Source of the DNA: Spirochaetaceae bacterium
GTDB lineage: Bacteria > Spirochaetota > Spirochaetia > DSM-27196 > SKKC01
Reading direction: 5' to 3'
DNA length: 7,711 bases
NCBI GenBank assembly: GCA_003552745.1
Contig: PUOG01000187.1
Location: 1 to 7,711 of the forward strand
Shown here: positions 1 to 6,311 of the stretch, in pieces
Numbering within the stretch: the stretch's first letter is position 1
Layout of the letters: each line of letters begins with the position of its first letter
Notes under the pieces: generated by a model
The model's database searches: none
What the model saw: the letters and a program-made list of their open reading frames with translations, nothing else
What the model was told of the DNA's origin: nothing
Program-made: the position numbers and the translations under genes

Positions 1-75
1 CTGAAGAACCGGGGCTTCGTCTACAACGAGCTGTACAAGAAAGACCAGAACCGCGCCGTATCCGACGGCTATTGA
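1..75 (+). CDS. C-terminal fragment, possibly an ABC exporter ATPase subunit
   Basis: Reading frame 1 is open from the left edge and ends at TGA (73-75), giving only 24 residues; the start lies outside the window. The residues LKNRGFVYNELYKK resemble the extreme C-terminus of ABC-type exporters, where a 'GTHEELL...G.Y.ELY..Q' segment follows the ATPase domain. The opening leucine and the spacing to ELY fit that pattern. No Walker, signature or switch motif is present in the fragment, so this assignment is tentative and rests on one short tail. The frame is preferred as coding because it ends just before a hairpin and a convergent gene. Confidence 0.4.
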   Translation: MKNRGFVYNELYKKDQNRAVSDGY

Positions 76-91
76 GAGCAGGCAGCGGCGA

Positions 92-118
92 CCGGCCCGG
101 CGGTTCCGCCCAGGCCGG
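92..118. terminator. GC-rich hairpin between convergent genes (candidate bidirectional terminator)
   Basis: CCGGCC (92-97) pairs with GGCCGG (113-118). Inside it GGCGG (99-103) pairs with CCGCC (106-110) around a TT turn, with a small bulge (C98 against C111-A112). It sits in the 57-base gap between the fragment ending at 75 and the minus-strand gene ending at 133. Neither side has a run of T, so it is not a textbook intrinsic terminator. Its position between two converging stops is the main support. Confidence 0.5.
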
Positions 119-132
119 CGGAGGCCCGGTCA

Positions 133-408
133 CTATTGCGGCTTTCGGCGGAAGATCGGCTCGAAGTAGCGCTCGAAGTCGTACTTCTCAGACAACTTCT
201 TCACCGTTTTGTGATAGATGAGATAGGTCAGGAGAATCGTCGCGACGAACACGAGTCCGAGGACCAGCGTTCCGAGCTCCTCGGTGAGAAAGGACTGCAT
301 CGCGTACGATACCCCCACCAGCAGTACCGCGAACACGACCGCCATAATGGCAAGATTCACCAGCGTAGCTCCAATAACAAAGAGAACCGTATTCATCTTC
401 TTGTTCAT
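133..408 (-). CDS. Small two-helix membrane protein downstream of lspA
   Basis: This encodes 91 residues with two clear hydrophobic segments, about residues 8-34 and 46-65. A charged, basic tail follows (HKTVKKLSEKYDFERYFEPIFRRK), expected to lie in the cytoplasm because of its positive charge. I recall a conserved protein of this size and sequence style in treponemes, annotated 'leader peptide processing enzyme'. That name probably reflects its place beside lspA; I see no catalytic motif. The ATG at 406-408 (MNKKMNTVLF) is chosen because AGGGG lies 5 bases upstream, the best ribosome binding site in the window. An upstream extension would run far into lspA and encode arginine-rich, non-membrane sequence. 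The lspA stop is 2 bases before this start, and the binding site lies inside the last lspA codons, so the two are likely translated together. Function unknown; a role in lipoprotein processing is inference from context only. Confidence 0.85.
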   Translation of the reverse strand: MNKKMNTVLFVIGATLVNLAIMAVVFAVLLVGVSYAMQSFLTEELGTLVLGLVFVATILLTYLIYHKTVKKLSEKYDFERYFEPIFRRKPQ

Positions 409-410
409 AA

Positions 411-935
411 TCACCCCTGTCGTTGACGTTCGTGACGAAAGACAGCGAACACGAACGCCAACCCGCATACTACCACGCTTGCGTCGGCGACGTTGAATGT
501 CGGCCATCGATCGAATCCGAGAATTCCGAAGAATTCCACGTCGATGAAGTCTACCACACCTTCGGTGCGAATAACACGATCGACTATGTTCCCGATCCCA
601 CCGCCGAGCACGCCGGCGAGCATCCAGCGCTGTCCGGCCGTCAGATCGCGCCCGCGCCAGTAGTAGGCAGCCACCGCGACAATCACCACGATCGGCAGAA
701 CGGTGAAGAGAATGCCGCGCAGCGGCTCGGGCAGTCCGTGACCGAGACTGAATGCGATGGCGGGGTTTCGCGCGTGAATAATGCGCACCAATCCCCCGAA
801 GAACTCCGCCCCGATCGTGTACGGTTCTACCCGTGCAACGACGAGCGCCTTCGTCACTTGATCGACGATCACAATTGCCAGCGTCAGACTCACCGGATAG
901 AGGCGCTCACGCAGTGACGGTTCCTGTACGGTCAT
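411..935 (-). CDS. lspA: Lipoprotein signal peptidase (signal peptidase II)
   Basis: LspA is an inner-membrane aspartyl peptidase that removes the signal peptide from diacylglyceryl-modified prolipoproteins. The 174 residues match the family in length and motif order: VDQVTK (D25, K29) in the first membrane helix, RNPAIAFSLG (from about 56), GNIVDR (115-120), VVDFIDV (127-133) and FNVAD (147-151). The two catalytic aspartates are D119 and D151 by correspondence with GN..DR and FN.AD in characterised enzymes. Hydrophobic segments near 15-33, 74-92, 104-117 and 152-167 give the usual four-helix layout. The RNPAIAF motif departs from the common N-x-G-A-A-F but keeps the asparagine. The gene starts 3 bases after the stop of the NIF3-like gene (TAA-TCG-ATG) and has only a weak upstream GGGG, which suggests coupling to the gene before it. 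The identification is secure. Confidence 0.97.
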   Translation of the reverse strand: MTVQEPSLRERLYPVSLTLAIVIVDQVTKALVVARVEPYTIGAEFFGGLVRIIHARNPAIAFSLGHGLPEPLRGILFTVLPIVVIVAVAAYYWRGRDLTAGQRWMLAGVLGGGIGNIVDRVIRTEGVVDFIDVEFFGILGFDRWPTFNVADASVVVCGLAFVFAVFRHERQRQG

Positions 936-938
936 CGA

Positions 939-1703
939 TTACAGCCCCGTTGGAACATCGATAAAGGTAGTTTCGATCTCCGGATGTTCGGCGGCAAGCT
1001 TCTCGGCGAGCGCATTCACACCCCAGATCTCGGTGAGATAGTGGCCACCGAACACCACCGACATCGAGCTCTCCAGGGCACGATGGTATACGGTATGCGC
1101 GGCATCGCCGGTAATGAACAGGTCCAGGCCAAGCGCGATCGCCTCATCGATCGCCGAAGGGCCGCCGCCTGAGACCAGTCCGACCGACTTGATCTCGGTC
1201 GCGCCGAACGGCAACACGCGGATCGCGTTCTCGGTTCCGGAAAAGAGCGCCCGGTTGATCCGGTCAATCGATGTCGGCTGCGCGAATTGCCCCCGGCATC
1301 CGATCATAGCGCCTTTGTAGCGGCCGAACGGCTCGACATCGAGAAGACCGAGAGCCTCCGCCATTTGAGCGTTGTTGCCGAGGCTCATATGCTCATCGAG
1401 CGGAAGATGGATCGCATAGAGCCCGAGATCCTCCTCGAGCAGCCGCCGGATTCGCTCGTAGTGCGTCCCGCGGATCGGCTCCACACGACCCCAGAAGACT
1501 CCGTGGTGAACAACAAGCAGATCGGCGCCCCACAACACCGCACGGTCAAACGTTTCCATGCATGCATCGACGGCGAAGGCGACCTTGGATATCTCCGGGT
1601 CGCGACGGCCGACCTGCAACCCGTTCAGCGACGGGTCGATCGATTCGAACGCCTCGAACGCGAGCATATTCCGCATGTATTCATCGAATGCTTCGAGCCT
1701 CAT
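939..1703 (-). CDS. NIF3-like dinuclear metal centre protein (YbgI/DUF34 family)
   Basis: The predicted 254-residue protein belongs to the NIF3/YbgI family, ring-forming proteins with a two-metal site and no settled reaction; some members have been called GTP cyclohydrolase I type 2, which is doubtful. Visible family features are NGLQVG (27-32), VVHHG (64-68), HLPLDEH (99-105), GNNAQMAEALGL (109-120), SGGGPSAIDEA (178-188), ITGD (197-200) and GGHYLTE (219-225). Expected metal ligands H66, H67, D103, H221 and E225 are all present, so the site looks intact. The ATG at 1701-1703 (MRLEAFDEYMRNML) is chosen because homologues begin close to this segment. The longer reading from 1820 would overlap the start of the divergent protease gene and adds unconserved residues. 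No good ribosome binding site precedes the ATG; GGAG lies about 20 bases upstream. It heads the operon with lspA and the small membrane protein. Confidence 0.9.
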   Translation of the reverse strand: MRLEAFDEYMRNMLAFEAFESIDPSLNGLQVGRRDPEISKVAFAVDACMETFDRAVLWGADLLVVHHGVFWGRVEPIRGTHYERIRRLLEEDLGLYAIHLPLDEHMSLGNNAQMAEALGLLDVEPFGRYKGAMIGCRGQFAQPTSIDRINRALFSGTENAIRVLPFGATEIKSVGLVSGGGPSAIDEAIALGLDLFITGDAAHTVYHRALESSMSVVFGGHYLTEIWGVNALAEKLAAEHPEIETTFIDVPTGL

Positions 1704-1713
1704 GTCTGCCGAC

Positions 1714-1742
1714 AGTATCGTCGCTCCTGATAGCGGATGCAA
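1714..1742 (-). promoter_or_regulatory. Candidate promoter for the NIF3-lspA operon
   Basis: Read on the minus strand, TTGCAT (1737-1742) and GATACT (1714-1719) are 17 bases apart, the preferred spacing for sigma70-type promoters. The matches to consensus are modest (3/6 and 4/6). A start point about 7 bases past the -10 would fall near 1707, leaving only about 4 bases before the ATG at 1703, so the transcript could be almost leaderless. This is consistent with the missing Shine-Dalgarno sequence. Position in the divergent gap supports a promoter here, but the exact boxes are uncertain. Confidence 0.4.
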
Positions 1743-1770
1743 CCGGGTATTCGCAGAATCGCTTCCACGG

Positions 1771-1776
1771 TATATT
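1771..1776 (+). promoter_or_regulatory. Candidate -10 box for the Lon-like protease gene
   Basis: TATATT matches the sigma70 -10 consensus at 5 of 6 positions and ends 8 bases before the ATG at 1785. Transcription would start at about 1783, almost at the start codon. The -35 side is weak: TTCGCA (1750-1755) has a 15-base spacer, and no better hexamer is seen. The GGCGGG just after the box lies only 2 bases from the ATG, too close for a normal ribosome binding site. The near-leaderless reading is therefore plausible but unproven. Confidence 0.4.
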
Positions 1777-1784
1777 GGCGGGTA

Positions 1785-4208
1785 ATGTCTCGCAACGATC
1801 TCTCCGATCCTCGTCTGCACGCCGATAACTCCGCGCGTCGCCTAAATGCCGAATCGATCCGGTTCGGTATCGGCGCCGAGGAGATATCGGCGATCGACAG
1901 CGAGTCGCCGCACTTCACCGTAATCGGCCAACCACGGGCGATGCGCGCGCTCAATCTGGCGGTACGCATCCCGGCGAAGGGATACAACGTCTTCGCAACC
2001 GGCGCCCATGGAACCGGCAAGCGTACGGCGATCACCTCGGTCCTGCGTGAGTACGACCGAGGAATCGATCAGCTGCGAGACTACGTAGCGCTCTACAGCT
2101 TCGAACGCCCCGATCTCGCTCGCGTCATCGACCTGCCGCGCGGTGAAGGACGCGTGCTGCGCGAGATGCTCGGTGAGCTCGTGGAGACCATGAAACACGT
2201 GGTGCGCGAGCTGTTGGAGAAGCAGCACTTCCGCTCGGAGAAAGATCGCATTCTGCTCACTACCGAGGGTTGGGAAAACCAGATTGTTACCGACTTCGAG
2301 CGACGCCTTGCCGATGACGGCTTCACGGTTGTGCATGCGCACGAGGACGAGGAGGGGCGTGCGGACATCCTGCCGGTTATCGACGGAGAGGCGGTCAGCT
2401 TCGACGAGCTGCAACGCATGCTGACAAGCGGCGAGATCGACGAGCCGACGTGGAACCGTATGCGTGAGCTCTATTACCGCTATCTCGATGAGCTGAAAAC
2501 CATCTACCAGAAACTCGACTTGAACCGGGAGGATATGGAGCGTTCGCTCGACGAGCTCACCGTAGCCGCGGCGAAACCGGGCATCGATCAGGCGTTCGTC
2601 CCGCTGCAGGAGCGATTCACCTCCGGGCCGGCGGCAGACCACATAGAGCGCCTCAGGGGCGACGTTCAGCAGCATCTCGACTACTTTCTCCCCGACGGCC
2701 CGGAGAAGGACGAGGACGGGAGTCCGCCCCTTTCCCGCTATCGGGTGAATCTGCTCGTCGATCACAGCGAAACCGCACACGCACCGATCGTTTTCGAGCG
2801 AAACCCCGACTATCCGACCCTTTTCGGAACGCACGAGCCGGTGCCCGAGGAATCGAGCGAGCATCGCAGCGGTTTCATGACCGTGCGCGCCGGATCGCTC
2901 CTTCGCGCCTCCGGCGGCTATCTCGTTCTCCGCGCCGAGGATATTCTGCCGCAGGATGAATCGTGGAACGCACTCAAGCGCACGCTACAGTACGGAGTGA
3001 CTGAGATTCGGCCCGCACCGATGCCGTTCCCGCAGCCGGGGGCCGGTCTCAAGGTAGACAACATTCCCGTCGACGTGAAGGTCATCATCACCGGCAGTGA
3101 GTACATCTATGAGCTGCTCTACGCCGGCGACGAAGAGGTACAGCAGCTTTTCAAGATACCGGCGGAGTTCGATTCGGTCATGCCGCGAACCGAAGAAACA
3201 CTGGCGCAGTATGTGCACTTCATGCGGTTCATAACGCGGGAGGAACGACTCGCCGAGCTCGACCGCGACGCGATGGCGGCTGTTGCCGAGTACGGGGTGC
3301 GGCTGAGCGAGTTCCGCGACAAGCTCACGACCCGCTTCTCGATGATCGCCGACCTGATCCGCGAGGCGCACCTCTTTCGAGGCGAGAACGAGCGGATCAC
3401 CCGGCAAGCGGTCGAGCGGGCGATCGACGAGCGACGATTCCTGTTCAGCCTTCCGGAGGAGAAGATAGACGAGCAGATCGTCTCCGGCGAGCTACTCATC
3501 GAGATCACCGGGCGTGCCGTCGGGCGCATCAACGGGCTCGCGGTGATCGATCGGGGCTACTACTCGTTCGGCCGCCCGCTTGTGATAACCGCGTGCGCCG
3601 CCCCCGGCGAAGACGGGATAATCAACATCGAGCGGGAGAGCGGACTCTCCGGCGAGATCCACGATAAAGGCGTCTACATCATCGCCGGCTTTCTTCGGTC
3701 GACCTACGCCCGGCGATTCCCGCTGGCGCTCGAGGCGAGTATCGCATTCGAACAGAGCTATATCGAGGTCGACGGAGATTCTGCGTCCTCCTCGGAGGTT
3801 TTCGCGCTGCTTTCGAGTATCAGCGAGCTCGCGTTGCGACAGGATATTGCGGTCACCGGTTCGATTAACCAGATGGGCGAAATCCAGTCGGTCGGCGGCA
3901 TAAGCGAGAAGATCGAGGGCTTCTACGAGGTGTGTCGAAAGCTCGGGATCACCGGAGACCAGGGCGTGCTGATTCCGGCGGGGAACCGCGCAAACCTGAT
4001 CCTCTCGCGCGAGGTTCAGCGCGCGGTGAACTCCGGTGAGTTCCACATCTACGCGGTCTCGCGCGTCGACGAGGGAATGGAGGTGCTCACCGGGCTCGTC
4101 GCCGGAGAACGCGGAAGCGACCGGCGCTACCCGAAGGGTACGATCAATGCACGAATTGAAGCGAGCCTCGAGGAGATGGCGCGCCGCATGAAGCAGATGG
4201 GCGGGTAA
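1785..4208 (+). CDS. Lon-like ATP-dependent serine protease (AAA_32 plus Lon proteolytic domain, family S16)
   Basis: This 807-residue protein has the layout of Lon-related proteases that lack the LonA N-terminal domain (PF13654 ATPase plus Lon_C). It should unfold and degrade cytoplasmic proteins using ATP; no membrane segment is seen, unlike archaeal LonB. A Walker A-type loop GAHGTGKRT lies at 73-81. A long, highly charged helical insert spans about 120-310. ASGGYLVLRAEDIL (375-388) is the Walker B-like segment, followed by VKVIITGSEYIYELL (431-445) and DKLTTRFSMIADLI (512-525), with T515-R517 near the expected arginine sensor. The protease domain begins near GRAVGRINGLAV (576-587). The catalytic dyad is S666 in VDGDSAS and K709 in GGISEK, 43 residues apart as in E. 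coli Lon (S679/K722). ATG 1785 (MSRNDLSDPR) is preferred over the ATG at 1737, which adds 16 unconserved residues and overlaps the promoter region. It appears to be transcribed alone. Confidence 0.95.
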   Translation: MSRNDLSDPRLHADNSARRLNAESIRFGIGAEEISAIDSESPHFTVIGQPRAMRALNLAVRIPAKGYNVFATGAHGTGKRTAITSVLREYDRGIDQLRDYVALYSFERPDLARVIDLPRGEGRVLREMLGELVETMKHVVRELLEKQHFRSEKDRILLTTEGWENQIVTDFERRLADDGFTVVHAHEDEEGRADILPVIDGEAVSFDELQRMLTSGEIDEPTWNRMRELYYRYLDELKTIYQKLDLNREDMERSLDELTVAAAKPGIDQAFVPLQERFTSGPAADHIERLRGDVQQHLDYFLPDGPEKDEDGSPPLSRYRVNLLVDHSETAHAPIVFERNPDYPTLFGTHEPVPEESSEHRSGFMTVRAGSLLRASGGYLVLRAEDILPQDESWNALKRTLQYGVTEIRPAPMPFPQPGAGLKVDNIPVDVKVIITGSEYIYELLYAGDEEVQQLFKIPAEFDSVMPRTEETLAQYVHFMRFITREERLAELDRDAMAAVAEYGVRLSEFRDKLTTRFSMIADLIREAHLFRGENERITRQAVERAIDERRFLFSLPEEKIDEQIVSGELLIEITGRAVGRINGLAVIDRGYYSFGRPLVITACAAPGEDGIINIERESGLSGEIHDKGVYIIAGFLRSTYARRFPLALEASIAFEQSYIEVDGDSASSSEVFALLSSISELALRQDIAVTGSINQMGEIQSVGGISEKIEGFYEVCRKLGITGDQGVLIPAGNRANLILSREVQRAVNSGEFHIYAVSRVDEGMEVLTGLVAGERGSDRRYPKGTINARIEASLEEMARRMKQMGG

Positions 4209-4223
4209 GCGAACTACGATAAC

Positions 4224-4252
4224 TTGACCCTGCCACAGTTTTGCATTATGAA
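4224..4252 (+). promoter_or_regulatory. Sigma70-type promoter for the GHKL-HDOD gene
   Basis: TTGACC (4224-4229, 5/6 match) and TATGAA (4247-4252, 4/6 match) are separated by exactly 17 bases. They lie in an AT-rich patch that stands out from the surrounding GC-rich DNA. Transcription would start near 4259, giving a leader of about 30 bases. No Shine-Dalgarno sequence is seen in the last 15 bases before the ATG at 4289; the only G-rich run is GGGGGCG (4262-4268), about 20 bases upstream. This is the best-formed promoter in the window. Confidence 0.6.
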
Positions 4253-4267
4253 ATTATTAGCGGGGGC

Positions 4268-4275
4268 GTTTAAAC
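4268..4275. repeat. Perfect 8-base palindrome in the 5' leader of the GHKL-HDOD gene
   Basis: GTTTAAAC lies between the predicted transcription start (about 4259) and the start codon at 4289. It could be half of an operator or a chance palindrome. No second copy is seen nearby. Reported because AT-only cores are rare in this GC-rich sequence. Confidence 0.25.
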
Positions 4276-4288
4276 AAGTCGAAACACG

Positions 4289-5779
4289 ATGACCACTACA
4301 AAGATCGACGCGACGAAAGTACAGCAGGCCGCGCGCAGCTCTATTCCTTTGACGATCAAGTCTTACAAGCTGCCGCACGAGACGGAGGTCCAGCTCGAGG
4401 AGGTGCTCTCGGTCTTTCTCAAGGAGATCGGGCAGGAGGCAATCAAGGACGCGCTCGCATACTGCCTGCGCGAGCTCGCGGTAAACGCGAAGAAGGCGAA
4501 CACAAAGCGCGTCTATTTCCGGCAGAAAGGGCTCAATCTTCTCGATTCGCACGACTACGAGGCCGGCATGCAAACGTTCAAGGAGGAGACTCTTTCGAAC
4601 ATCGACGAGTATCTCGAGCTGCAGCGCCAGGCCGGGCTCTACATAAAAGTCATTTTCCACTACAAGAGTCGAGTGCTGAATCTCTATGTGACGAACAATG
4701 CCGAAATGACGCGAAAGGAGCAGATGCGGGTCTACGACCGCGTTGCCCGCAGCCGCGCCTTCGACAGCCTCGAAGAAGCGTTGACGACGGTACTCGACGA
4801 CTCGGAGGGAGCCGGACTCGGAATCGTAATTCTCGTACTCATGCTTCGGAAAATGGGCCTCGACGAGGAAGCATTCGATATCGATATCAAGAACGGAGAG
4901 ACGGTCGCGCGCGTGCACATCCCGATGAGCGAAGTGCACGCGGAAGCACTCGACGAGGTATCCGAGGAGCTCAGCAGGCACATCGAAGGGTTGCCGCAGT
5001 TTCCCGAGAACATCTTGCGCATCCAGAAGATGATCGAGGATCCGGACTCCGATCTGCACGAGATCGCCGGGCACATCTCGACCGATCCCTCGCTGACCGC
5101 CGACCTGCTGAAAGTCGTCAACTCCGCGCAATTCATGCTGCCCAAGCGCGTCGACAGCATCTTCGAAGCGGTCAAGCTCGTCGGCATGCGCGGGCTGCGC
5201 AACATGCTCTTCTCCTACGGAACCCAGAAGGTCCTCGGCAGCGAAACCGAGGAAACACGAGAGCTATGGCAGCACTCCTACCGAACCGGGTTCTACGCAT
5301 ATTACATCGCGCGCTATCTGTTGAAGAACCGCGACATTCTCGACGATGTGTACGCCGGAGGCATCCTGCACGACATGGGAAAGATCATTTTCGCCAGCGT
5401 GCACCCGGATCTCATCCAGCAGATCGAACGATTCTGCGCCGAACGCAACCTCTCGAGCGGCCTCCTGGAGGATCTCGCAAGCGGCTTGAACCACGCCGAG
5501 ATCGGCGGGTTGGTCGCCAAGAAGTGGAACTTCCCGGAGGCGCTGGTCGAGGCGATTCGCTATCATCATGACCCGAGCAGCTGCGATCCGGTTTTCCAGG
5601 ATGTGGTATCGACGGTATATCTGGCCAACGCCCTTTGCGACCGCCACAGCTATCGCGTCTCGATCGAGTATATCGAGCCGTCGGTCCGTGAACGCTTCGA
5701 TCTGAAAACGACCGACGCCTTAAATGGTCTGAAAAAGAAGCTCGAAGCAGCGTTCCGCCAGCAGACCGAGCGGCGGTGA
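4289..5779 (+). CDS. Two-domain signalling protein: GHKL (histidine-kinase-like) ATPase domain fused to HDOD domain
   Basis: The 496-residue protein has two recognisable parts. Residues about 20-215 look like a GHKL ATPase: an N-box-like RELAVNAKKAN (61-71, with E62 and N66) and a glycine-rich SEGAGLGIVILVLMLRKMG (172-190) resembling the G2 box. A segment of about 40 residues (80-118) lies between them, and the usual aspartate of the G1 box is replaced by asparagines (VTNNAEM, 134-140). No phospho-accepting histidine helix is seen, so it is not an ordinary sensor kinase. Residues about 233-450 are an HDOD domain (PF08668), starting LPQFPENILRIQKMI, with LWQHS (H329), LHDMGK (H361, D362), NHAEIGG (H402) and YHHD (H426, H427). 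The later LANAL has asparagine (N447) where LADAL is common. HDOD proteins act mostly in bacterial signalling and taxis without a proven reaction. No membrane segment or signal peptide is seen, so it should be cytoplasmic. Nothing in the flanking genes names its pathway. Confidence 0.9.
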   Translation: MTTTKIDATKVQQAARSSIPLTIKSYKLPHETEVQLEEVLSVFLKEIGQEAIKDALAYCLRELAVNAKKANTKRVYFRQKGLNLLDSHDYEAGMQTFKEETLSNIDEYLELQRQAGLYIKVIFHYKSRVLNLYVTNNAEMTRKEQMRVYDRVARSRAFDSLEEALTTVLDDSEGAGLGIVILVLMLRKMGLDEEAFDIDIKNGETVARVHIPMSEVHAEALDEVSEELSRHIEGLPQFPENILRIQKMIEDPDSDLHEIAGHISTDPSLTADLLKVVNSAQFMLPKRVDSIFEAVKLVGMRGLRNMLFSYGTQKVLGSETEETRELWQHSYRTGFYAYYIARYLLKNRDILDDVYAGGILHDMGKIIFASVHPDLIQQIERFCAERNLSSGLLEDLASGLNHAEIGGLVAKKWNFPEALVEAIRYHHDPSSCDPVFQDVVSTVYLANALCDRHSYRVSIEYIEPSVRERFDLKTTDALNGLKKKLEAAFRQQTERR

Positions 5780-5809
5780 AAGCGCTTCCCTACCACCACC
5801 CGATAGCAC

Positions 5810-5815
5810 TACCAT
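5810..5815 (+). promoter_or_regulatory. Candidate -10 box for the OsmC-family gene
   Basis: TACCAT keeps the first, second and last bases of the -10 consensus (4/6 overall) and ends 7 bases before the ATG at 5823. Transcription would start at about 5822, effectively at the start codon. No convincing -35 hexamer lies 16-18 bases upstream, and there is no Shine-Dalgarno sequence (ATTGCCTGC precedes the ATG). Cotranscription from the GHKL-HDOD gene, 43 bases upstream, remains possible. Confidence 0.3.
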
Positions 5816-5822
5816 TGCCTGC

Positions 5823-6230
5823 ATGAATGTAACAGCAACCCACAAAGAAGCACTCGCGTTCGACGTCGATGTGAAAGGGGTAACGATCGGTGTGGACGCC
5901 GACCCCGCCCACGGTGGCGGCAACAACGGTCCACCGCCGAAGAGCCTTCTCCTCGCCGCACTCGCCGGATGTACCGGCATGGACGTAGCGGCGATCCTCG
6001 AGAAGATGCGAATGCCGTACGATTCGTTGCGTCTCGAAATCTCCGCGGAAGCGCGTGACGAGCATCCGAAAACCTTCCGATCCGTGCACATCCGCTACAT
6101 CTTCGCCGGAAGCGAGCTCGATGCCGAGAAGATGGAGAAAGCGATCGATCTGAGCCTCACGAAGTACTGTCCGGTCGCGGCAACGCTGAAAGAGACCGCC
6201 GAGATCACGCACGAGCTCGTACTCAGGTAA
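5823..6230 (+). CDS. OsmC/Ohr-family protein (YhfA-like)
   Basis: The 135-residue length and sequence fit the OsmC superfamily, small dimeric cytoplasmic proteins, several of which reduce organic hydroperoxides using a cysteine pair. The signature region GPPPKSLLLAALAGCTGMDV (36-55) carries C50, and KYCPVAATL (114-122) carries C116, the two expected active-site cysteines. The stretch GCTGMDVAAILEKMR is typical of the YhfA-like branch rather than Ohr or OsmC proper, so peroxidase activity is plausible but not assured. The start at 5823 (MNVTATHKEAL) gives the usual family length. The gene is 43 bases after the GHKL-HDOD stop and converges on the RNA methyltransferase gene. Confidence 0.92.
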   Translation: MNVTATHKEALAFDVDVKGVTIGVDADPAHGGGNNGPPPKSLLLAALAGCTGMDVAAILEKMRMPYDSLRLEISAEARDEHPKTFRSVHIRYIFAGSELDAEKMEKAIDLSLTKYCPVAATLKETAEITHELVLR

Positions 6231-6253
6231 GAGCGCGGCGTGCATGGAGTGTT

Positions 6254-6308
6254 GCCGGCACAGGCGTTTGCAGGTGGCTTCGCCTGCAGCGCCTTCGTCT
6301 GCGCCGGC
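6254..6308. terminator. Long imperfect hairpin between convergent genes (candidate bidirectional terminator)
   Basis: GCCGGC (6254-6259) pairs with GCCGGC (6303-6308). After one A/C mismatch, CAG continues the stem against CTG. Further in, GCG (6264-6266) pairs with CGC, and GCAGG (6270-6274) pairs with CCTGC (6283-6287) around a short loop containing CTTCG. An extra CTTCGT on the right arm bulges out. The structure begins 23 bases after the osmC stop and ends 3 bases before the trmH-like stop at 6312, a natural place for termination of both transcripts. No T-run flanks it on either strand. Confidence 0.5.
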
Positions 6309-6311
6309 TTG

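Noticed and set aside
409..507. Upstream extension of the small membrane protein to a start at 507
   Set aside because: It would overlap lspA by about 95 bases and add an arginine-rich stretch; the ATG at 408 has a strong ribosome binding site.
423..917. 164-residue plus-strand frame antisense to lspA
   Set aside because: The composition (many His, Arg, Glu) is typical of a mirrored membrane-protein frame, and lspA on the other strand has all its catalytic motifs.
1704..1820. 39-residue N-terminal extension of the NIF3-like protein
   Set aside because: It would cross the divergent promoter region and overlap the protease start; the added residues do not resemble the family.
1842..2864. 340-residue open frame on the minus strand inside the protease gene
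   Set aside because: It lies wholly antisense to a gene with full Lon-family motifs, has no recognisable domain, and long antisense frames are expected in GC-rich coding DNA.
4214..5131. 305-residue open frame on the minus strand inside the GHKL-HDOD gene
   Set aside because: It is antisense to conserved GHKL and HDOD motifs, shows no family resemblance, and would read through the promoter and leader of the sense gene.
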